From NCBI GenBank assembly GCA_964012875.1, contig CAXGUU010000082.1:1-11552 (forward strand): DNA of 11,552 nucleotides, in the 5' to 3' direction. Positions 6,485-11,552 of this stretch are shown one piece after another. Every line of letters starts with the position of its first letter. Positions within the stretch are counted from its first letter, which is position 1. The translations under genes were made by a program, and so were the position numbers. The stretch is from CAXGUU01 sp964012875 (GTDB taxonomy: Bacteria; Pseudomonadota; Gammaproteobacteria; Ga0077536). The notes below the pieces were generated by a model. It was given only the letters and a program-made list of their open reading frames with translations. It ran no database searches and was not told the DNA's origin.

Positions 6485-6490
6485 CCTCCT
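6485..6490 (-). promoter_or_regulatory. Full-consensus Shine-Dalgarno AGGAGG before a CTG codon
   Basis: On the minus strand the complete AGGAGG is followed at a seven-base spacing by CTG (6477-6475). No ATG, GTG or TTG stands at the right distance. This site is the main reason for proposing a gene here and for placing its start at the CTG. Confidence 0.5.
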
Positions 6491-6590
6491 GTCCCCGCTT
6501 CACAAGACCTTGTGCATGCAACCCGCATTAAGCACGATGAGTGCACTGGTGTATAGGCAGACCACGAGATGTAACCGCCAGTCGGGTACG

Positions 6591-6613
6591 CCGCCGATGA
6601 GCCTCACCGGCGG
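6591..6613 (-). terminator. Strong hairpin 12 bases after the nhaB stop, without a T-tract
   Basis: On the minus strand CCGCCGGTGA and TCATCGGCGG pair over ten positions (one G-T wobble) around a GGC loop. No T-run follows, so it is not a canonical intrinsic terminator. It may instead protect the nhaB 3' end or partly separate nhaB expression from the small genes downstream. Confidence 0.4.
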
Positions 6614-6625
6614 TACGTCGTGGCA

Positions 6626-8131
6626 CTAGAGCAAGTAGATGACTGCGAGCAATCCCGTCGTTGACATCGTGATGGTGTAGGGCAGCGCCATCCACACCAT
6701 GCGCCCATAAGACAGCCGAATCAGCGGAGCCAGCGCCGAGGTCAGAAGAAACAGGAATGCCGCCTGGCCATTCGGTGTCGCGACGCTCGGGATATTGGTG
6801 CCGGTATTAATTGCTATCGCCAGCAAATCGAATTGCTCGCGCGTAATCGCGCCGGCTTCCAACGCTCCGAATACCTCGCTGATATAGACCGTGGCAACGA
6901 ATACGTTGTCGCTGATCATCGACAGTAGGCCATTAGCGAGATAGAAGGCGGATGTTTGGGTCGTACCTTCAAGCGTCAACACCCAATCGATGACGGGCGT
7001 GAACAAATGTTGATCGTGAATAACCGCGACCACGCCAAAGAACACAACGAGCAGCGAAGTAAATGGCAGCGCTTCTTCGAAGGCGTGGCCGATGCGATGC
7101 TCTTCAGTGACGCCGTTAAACGCCGTCGCAAGAACGATAACACACAGGCCTATGACGCCGACTTCGGCGAGATGCATGCCAAGTGCGATGACCAGGAAGA
7201 CTGAAGTTACACCCTGTACCCAGAGTTTGGCGATATCCTGCAGACCACGTTTTTCGGTTTCATGTTTGTCGTAATCCTCAAGAATTTCGCGGACGACGTC
7301 TGGCAGCCGCGCGCCGAAGCCGAACCAGCGCATTTGCTCAAGAACGGCGCAGGTGATCAATCCTACGGCAAGAACCGGCATCGAAATCGGTGCCATACGG
7401 ACAAAGAATTCGATGAATTCCCAACCGGCGATTTTTGCGATCAGGAGGTTCTGCGGTTCGCCAACCAGGGTGCAAACGCCGCCCAGTGCGGTGCCAACTG
7501 CGCCATGCATCATCAGGCTGCGTAGAAATGCACGAAAATTTTCGAGATCAGATCTGTGAAGCTCGTGCACGTCATGGTCACCGGTCGCGTCGTGATCATG
7601 GTGGTACTGCTTGCCTGAGGCGATCTTGTGATAGACCAGATAGAAGCCATGGGCAACAGTGATGATGACGGCTGTGACCGTTAGCGCATCAAGAAATGCC
7701 GACAGCACTGCAGCAACCGCTGAAAACAGCAGCGATAGCATGACCTTCGATTTCACCTTCAGCAAAATCTTGGTGAAGGTGAACAGCAATAACTCCTTCA
7801 GAAAGTATATGCCCGCAACCATGAACATCAGCAGCATAATGACCGGGAAGTTGTGCACGGTTTCGTTATATACCGACTCAGGCGAAGTGAGCCCGAGGAC
7901 GACGGCCTCAATCGCCAGCAATCCGCCGGGCTGCAGCGGGTAGCACTTGAGCGCCATTGCCAGGCAAAAAATGAACTCAACGATCAGGCACCAGCCAGTG
8001 ATAAAGGGACCTGCCACGACGACCAGAATCGGGTTGAGGATCAGAAACCCGATAATCGAGAGCTTGAACCAGGTAGGTGAGTGCCCAAGAAAGTTGCTCG
8101 AGAACGCCTGCGACATGGTGTGCGTAGCCAT
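6626..8131 (-). CDS. nhaB: Na+/H+ antiporter NhaB
   Basis: NhaB is an inner-membrane electrogenic antiporter that expels Na+ in exchange for H+. The 501-residue protein aligns by eye with E. coli NhaB from the N-terminal NFLGHSPTWFKL onward. It shares EFIFCLAMALKCYPLQPGGL (about residues 52-71), LLMFMVAGIYF, the SAFLDALTV segment with Asp148, FRAFLRSLMMH, GTALGGVCTLVGEPQNLLIA, INTGTNIPSVATPNGQAAFL and LAPLIRLSYGRMVWMALPYT near the end. About a dozen hydrophobic segments are visible. Two oddities stand out: a His-rich hydrophilic loop (six His within residues 177-192) and a C-terminus ending about 20 residues earlier than in E. coli. ATG at 8131 is preferred over the ATG five codons later because AGGGG stands about ten bases upstream. 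A promoter candidate lies at 8256-8251. Two tiny exported frames follow in the same direction. Confidence 0.96.
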   Translation of the reverse strand: MATHTMSQAFSSNFLGHSPTWFKLSIIGFLILNPILVVVAGPFITGWCLIVEFIFCLAMALKCYPLQPGGLLAIEAVVLGLTSPESVYNETVHNFPVIMLLMFMVAGIYFLKELLLFTFTKILLKVKSKVMLSLLFSAVAAVLSAFLDALTVTAVIITVAHGFYLVYHKIASGKQYHHDHDATGDHDVHELHRSDLENFRAFLRSLMMHGAVGTALGGVCTLVGEPQNLLIAKIAGWEFIEFFVRMAPISMPVLAVGLITCAVLEQMRWFGFGARLPDVVREILEDYDKHETEKRGLQDIAKLWVQGVTSVFLVIALGMHLAEVGVIGLCVIVLATAFNGVTEEHRIGHAFEEALPFTSLLVVFFGVVAVIHDQHLFTPVIDWVLTLEGTTQTSAFYLANGLLSMISDNVFVATVYISEVFGALEAGAITREQFDLLAIAINTGTNIPSVATPNGQAAFLFLLTSALAPLIRLSYGRMVWMALPYTITMSTTGLLAVIYLL

Positions 8132-8207
8132 TGAACTTAAACCCCTGTATTACCTAGCTTTGGCTCGTACCTGTTTATGCAGTTGTTGCTGGTCAGCGCA
8201 CCGCTTG

Positions 8208-8229
8208 CAGGCTGGCATCGGCAGCCCTG
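8208..8229 (-). other. Imperfect hairpin in the nhaB leader
   Basis: On the minus strand CAGGGCTG and CAGCCTG pair around CCGATGC, with one bulged G. It would form in the RNA between the candidate promoter and the nhaB start codon. Its meaning is unknown, and the stem is short. Confidence 0.25.
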
Positions 8230-8250
8230 GACGCAACTTAAGACGCAGAA

Positions 8251-8256
8251 ATTATA
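8251..8256 (-). promoter_or_regulatory. Candidate -10 box of the nhaB promoter
   Basis: TATAAT on the minus strand lies just after the acnA terminator and about 120 bases before the nhaB start codon, predicting a leader of about 110 bases. The -35 side is poor (AAATTA at a 17-base spacing), so activation or a different sigma factor is possible. A separate promoter is expected because acnA ends in a good terminator. The rest of the 8132-8310 gap shows no reading frame that looks coding. Confidence 0.45.
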
Positions 8257-8310
8257 TGTGTTTCATGCATCACTAATTTCGAGAGCCCGCGCCCGCGTCC
8301 ATCTCCCCCA

Positions 8311-8347
8311 ATAAAAAAGCATAAGCCCGTGCTTGAGCTGATGCTTT
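8311..8347 (-). terminator. Intrinsic terminator of acnA
   Basis: On the minus strand AAAGCAT and ATGCTTT form the base of a stem that continues, after one mismatch, with AGCTC pairing GGGCT around the loop AAGCAC. A run of T residues (TTTTTTATT, partly within the stem) follows. It lies 16 bases after the acnA stop and separates acnA from nhaB. Confidence 0.85.
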
Positions 8348-8363
8348 ACTGACCACCGGCGGC

Positions 8364-11027
8364 TCAGGCCGCCAGCTGGCGCAGCACGTACTGCAAAATA
8401 CCGCCGTGCTGGTAGTAGTCCCATTCTTTCGGCGTGTCGACCCGGACCGTGCACGGGAATCGGGTTTGCTTGCCGTCTTCGTCTATGGCAGCGACTGTCA
8501 CCTCGCGAGCACCCGTCGCCAGGCCTTCGACGGAAAAGGTCTCAGTCCCGCTCAACCCGAGTGAATCAGCACTCTGTCCGTCTTTGAACGTCAGGGGCAG
8601 CACACCCATGCCGACGAGGTTCGAACGGTGGATGCGCTCAAAGCTCTCGGCTATGACCGTGCGAACGCCAAGCAAGCGGGTGCCTTTCGCTGCCCAGTCC
8701 CGCGACGAGCCAGTGCCGTATTCCTTGCCGGCCAGCACGGCCAGCGGTACATCGTCCCGTTGGTAGCGCATGGCAGCATCGTAGATCGACATTTGTTCGC
8801 CGCTTGGCTGGTAGCAGGTCCAGCCGCCCTCCGTGCCGGGCGCGAGCTGGTTACGCAAACGAATGTTTGCGAACGTTCCGCGCATCATGACTTCGTGGTT
8901 GCCACGGCGTGAACCGTAGGAGTTAAAGTCGGCCGGCTGCACACCGTGTGATATCAGGTATTCGCCGGCTGGGCTGTCTGCCTTGATCGCGCCTGCAGGC
9001 GAAATGTGATCGGTTGTGATCGAATCGCCAAGCCGCGCCAGCACACGAGCACCTTCAATGGCTTCGATGTCACCAGCTTCTTTCGACATGTTGACGAAGT
9101 AGGGCGGATTCTTGACGTAAGTCGAGCTGTCGTCCCAGTCATAGCGGTTGGAGGCCGCAACATCGATACTGGCCCAGCGTTGGTCGCCGGCGAACACACT
9201 GGCGTAGCTGTCGCCGAACATTTTCGAATCAATGGTGCCTGCAATCGTTTCCTGAATTTCTGCTGCCGTCGGCCAAACGTCTTTTAGGAAAACGTCACTG
9301 CCGTCCTTGTCCTGTCCGATCGGATCGGTGGTCAGATTGAGGTCCATGGTCCCCGCGATTGCATACGCGACTACCAGCGGCGGCGAAGCGAGGAAATTCA
9401 TTTTGATTTCGGCATGGACCCGACCTTCGAAGTTTCGATTGCCGGACAGCACCGAACAGGCCACCAGATCACCTGATTTAATGGCGCTGCTGACCCGGGC
9501 CGGCAACGGGCCAGAATTACCAATGCAAGTTGTGCAGCCGTAGCCCACGGTGTGAAAGCCGAGCGCCTCGAGATGGGGCGTCAGGCCTGCTTTGTCGAGA
9601 TAGCTCGAAACCACGAGGGAACCCGGTGCGAGGCTGGTTTTTACCCAGGGTTTAACTTCCAGCCCGCGTTCGTGTGCTTTTTTAGCGAGCAGGCCTGCGC
9701 CCACCATCACAGAAGGGTTGGATGTGTTGGTACAGGAAGTAATGGCCGCAATGACGACGGCGCCGTCCTTGATTTCAACTGACTCGCCATTGATTTCCGT
9801 CGTTGCCGCACCGCCCGCTGAACGATCCGCAGTCGCGTCCTCGAGGTGCCCCTGGTAGATGCCCTGAGCTGACTTAAGTGCAATCCGATCCTGCGGTCGC
9901 TTGGGGCCAGCGAGGCTGGGTTCGGTTGAACCCATGTCCAATTCCAGTGTATCGGAGTAAACCGCGTCAGGGGTATCGGCGTCGCGCCACATGCCCGTCT
10001 CCCGGGCATAGGCTTCGACCAATGCCACCTGCTCTGCGCTGCGGCCAGATAGTCTGAGGTAGTTAACGGTTTCGGCATCGATCGGAAAGATGCCGCAGGT
10101 CGCGCCATACTCCGGCGCCATGTTGGCCAGGGTCGCGCGGTCTGCCAGCGGCAGGTTGTTGAGCCCCGGACCGAAAAACTCGACGAATTTGCCGACCACC
10201 CCTTTTTCGCGCAGCATTTCGACCACCCGCAGCACCAGGTCAGTGGCGGTTGCACCATCGGGAAGGTTGCCTGTCAGCTTGAAGCCTACGACCTGGGGGA
10301 TGAGCATCGTTATCGGCTGCCCCAGCATTGCAGCCTCGGCTTCGATACCACCAACACCCCAGCCAAGCACGCCAAGCCCATTGATCATGGTTGTATGGGA
10401 ATCAGTACCGACCAGTGTATCCGGATAGGCCTGCAGGGTGCCGCCGTTCTCGCCGGCGAATATAGTTCGGGCCAGGTATTCAAGATTGACCTGGTGGACA
10501 ATGCCGGTGTCGGGCGGCACGACCGAAAAATTGGCAAATGCCTCCTGGCCCCAGCGCAGAAAGCCATAGCGTTCCTGGTTGCGCTCGAACTCGATGCGGG
10601 CATTTTCGTCGGCCGCCGACTTCGAGCCGAAAACGTCGACCTGCACGGAGTGATCGATAACCAGTTCCGCCGGAGACAACGGGTTGATACTGGTCGGATC
10701 ACCGCCCATCGCGCTGACCGCGTCGCGCATCGCCGCGAGATCGACGACGGCCGGCACACCAGTAAAGTCCTGCATCAGCACGCGCGCCGGGGTAAATGCG
10801 ATCTCCTGGCTCGGCGTTGCCGCAGCATCCCAACAAGCTAATGCTTCGATGTCGTCTTTCGTAACGTTAAGACCGTCTTCGAATCGCAGCAGGTTTTCGA
10901 GCAGAATTTTCTGCGCAAACGGTAGTTTTTCAATCGGATATTTGTCGGCCAGGCGGGCGAGGCTAAAAATTTCGTAAGTCTTGTCGCCAATCGCGAGGTC
11001 CGTGCGCGCGTCGAATGAATTGTTCAT
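8364..11027 (-). CDS. acnA: Aconitate hydratase (AcnA type)
   Basis: Aconitase isomerises citrate to isocitrate in the TCA cycle using a [4Fe-4S] cluster; AcnA-type enzymes belong to the IRP/cytosolic aconitase branch. The 887-residue product matches E. coli AcnA (891). Cluster ligands are Cys432 in AITSCTNTSNPS and Cys498/Cys501 in GYGCTTCIGNSGPL, each three positions before the E. coli AcnA equivalents. Other signatures are LMQDFTGVPAVVDLAAMRDA, VGTDSHTTMINGLGVLGWGV near residue 205, DSITTDHISPAGAI and the swivelling-domain YGTGSSRDWAAKGTRLLGV near residue 773, which carries substrate-phosphate-binding residues. ATG at 11027 is chosen because GGAG stands five bases upstream and homology begins within 20 residues; the frame stays open to 11345, but that part overlaps mnmA. 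No clear promoter was found in the 176-base gap to mnmA (CATAAT with a poor -35 only). An intrinsic terminator follows the gene. Confidence 0.97.
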   Translation of the reverse strand: MNNSFDARTDLAIGDKTYEIFSLARLADKYPIEKLPFAQKILLENLLRFEDGLNVTKDDIEALACWDAAATPSQEIAFTPARVLMQDFTGVPAVVDLAAMRDAVSAMGGDPTSINPLSPAELVIDHSVQVDVFGSKSAADENARIEFERNQERYGFLRWGQEAFANFSVVPPDTGIVHQVNLEYLARTIFAGENGGTLQAYPDTLVGTDSHTTMINGLGVLGWGVGGIEAEAAMLGQPITMLIPQVVGFKLTGNLPDGATATDLVLRVVEMLREKGVVGKFVEFFGPGLNNLPLADRATLANMAPEYGATCGIFPIDAETVNYLRLSGRSAEQVALVEAYARETGMWRDADTPDAVYSDTLELDMGSTEPSLAGPKRPQDRIALKSAQGIYQGHLEDATADRSAGGAATTEINGESVEIKDGAVVIAAITSCTNTSNPSVMVGAGLLAKKAHERGLEVKPWVKTSLAPGSLVVSSYLDKAGLTPHLEALGFHTVGYGCTTCIGNSGPLPARVSSAIKSGDLVACSVLSGNRNFEGRVHAEIKMNFLASPPLVVAYAIAGTMDLNLTTDPIGQDKDGSDVFLKDVWPTAAEIQETIAGTIDSKMFGDSYASVFAGDQRWASIDVAASNRYDWDDSSTYVKNPPYFVNMSKEAGDIEAIEGARVLARLGDSITTDHISPAGAIKADSPAGEYLISHGVQPADFNSYGSRRGNHEVMMRGTFANIRLRNQLAPGTEGGWTCYQPSGEQMSIYDAAMRYQRDDVPLAVLAGKEYGTGSSRDWAAKGTRLLGVRTVIAESFERIHRSNLVGMGVLPLTFKDGQSADSLGLSGTETFSVEGLATGAREVTVAAIDEDGKQTRFPCTVRVDTPKEWDYYQHGGILQYVLRQLAA

Positions 11028-11187
11028 CGTTACTCCATGAAACAGGTTATCTGGCAGGGAGGCCTGCCGCGAGAGTCGCGCATTATGGTCAATTCCCGGT
11101 CGCAGTTGTAGCCTGGGATGGTGGGCGCTCCCGCATCGGCTCCATAAGCCCGATATCGCCCGGGCAACGCCGATGAGCCGGTCGAAT

Positions 11188-11201
11188 GCGGCGGTAGCCG
11201 C
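11188..11201 (-). other. Small GC hairpin just after the mnmA stop
   Basis: On the minus strand GCGGC and GCCGC flank TACC two bases after the mnmA stop codon. No T-tract follows. It may contribute to the mnmA 3' end, but a 5-bp stem in GC-rich DNA is weak evidence. Confidence 0.2.
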
Positions 11202-11203
11202 TT

Positions 11204-11552
11204 CTAGTCCGTGTGGTCGATGAATCCCCCGCCCAGGCAGCATTCGCCATCGTAGAAGACAACAGACTGTCCAGGTGTAACCGCTCGCTGTGGCTGGTCG
11301 AACGTCACCCGTGCCGTGTTGTCTTCCAGACATTCCACCGCACACGGCTCGTCCGATTGGCGATAGCGGGTTTTGGCGGTGCAGCGGAATGCAGCCTCAG
11401 CAGGCACTCCGCCGACCCAGGCCACACCGTTTGCAACCAATTGCCGGCTCAGCAGGGCCGCGTGATCGTGCCCCTGGACGACGGTCAGGGTATTGCTCTC
11501 CAGATCCTTGCCGGCCACGAACCAGGCCCCTTCGGCAGCGCCGCTGATGCCT
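11204..11552 (-). CDS. mnmA: tRNA-specific 2-thiouridylase MnmA, C-terminal part (runs off the right edge)
   Basis: MnmA thiolates U34 of the Lys, Glu and Gln tRNAs to 2-thiouridine, using ATP and sulfur relayed by the Tus proteins. Only the last 115 codons are in the window. They cover the C-terminal beta-barrel: GAWFVAGKDLESNTLTVVQG, GHDHAALLSRQLVANGVAWV, FRCTAKTRYRQSDEPCAVEC and FDQPQRAVTPGQSVVFYDGE, followed by CCLGGGFIDHTD. These match the E. coli MnmA tail closely. The nucleotide-binding PP-loop and both catalytic Cys residues would lie outside. The frame is open to the right edge, so no start is seen. The stop TAG at 11206-11204 is followed by 176 bases before acnA, which has the same orientation. 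Confidence 0.94.
   Translation of the reverse strand, partial: GISGAAEGAWFVAGKDLESNTLTVVQGHDHAALLSRQLVANGVAWVGGVPAEAAFRCTAKTRYRQSDEPCAVECLEDNTARVTFDQPQRAVTPGQSVVFYDGECCLGGGFIDHTD

Noticed and set aside
7262..7943. Plus-strand open frames opposite nhaB, and similar ones opposite acnA
   Set aside because: They are antisense to well-supported genes, have no homology I recognise and no convincing start signals; high GC in codon third positions explains the lack of stops.
11028..11345. acnA frame open upstream for another 106 codons
   Set aside because: It overlaps mnmA in another frame. AcnA homology and the GGAG site place the start at 11027.

Overview
The window looks like ordinary chromosome from a gammaproteobacterium, at roughly 55% GC by eye. 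The block yicC-gmk-rpoZ-spoT facing divergently from rph, then rdgB and hemW, is a gene arrangement familiar from Gammaproteobacteria. NhaB, AcnA and MnmA also resemble their gammaproteobacterial homologues along their whole visible length. Genus and species cannot be read from the sequence. No tRNA, rRNA, CRISPR array or transposase gene was seen.

Left block (1-2570, minus strand): yicC, gmk, rpoZ and the first 200 codons of spoT form a tightly packed run for RNA turnover, GMP phosphorylation, the RNA polymerase omega subunit and (p)ppGpp metabolism. The gmk start lies inside the end of yicC. SpoT keeps the residues of an active ppGpp hydrolase. Divergent block (2699-5186, plus strand): rph (RNase PH), rdgB (house-cleaning nucleotide pyrophosphatase) and hemW (radical-SAM haem chaperone). 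It is led by a promoter with a consensus TATAAT, and rdgB and hemW overlap by 8 bases.

Middle (5187-6625) is the least ordinary part. A 150-bp imperfect palindrome with terminal inverted repeats, resembling a MITE, fills the gap between the convergent hemW and nitroreductase genes. On the minus strand, between nhaB and a good intrinsic terminator, lie two very small putative exported proteins. One follows a perfect AGGAGG but seems to start at CTG. The other has a textbook lipobox but is interrupted by a stop that a single-base frame change would remove, giving a 59-residue Pro/Ala-linker lipoprotein. A nitroreductase-family gene lies beyond the terminator.

Right block (6626-11552, minus strand): the C-terminal part of mnmA (tRNA 2-thiouridylase) at the edge, complete acnA (aconitase) with its own terminator, then nhaB (Na+/H+ antiporter) with a candidate promoter and a leader of about 110 bases. 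NhaB has an unusually His-rich cytoplasmic loop and a short C-terminus.

I see no clearly new multi-gene defence or metabolic system. The best leads are the palindromic element and the two unrecognised small exported proteins beside nhaB.
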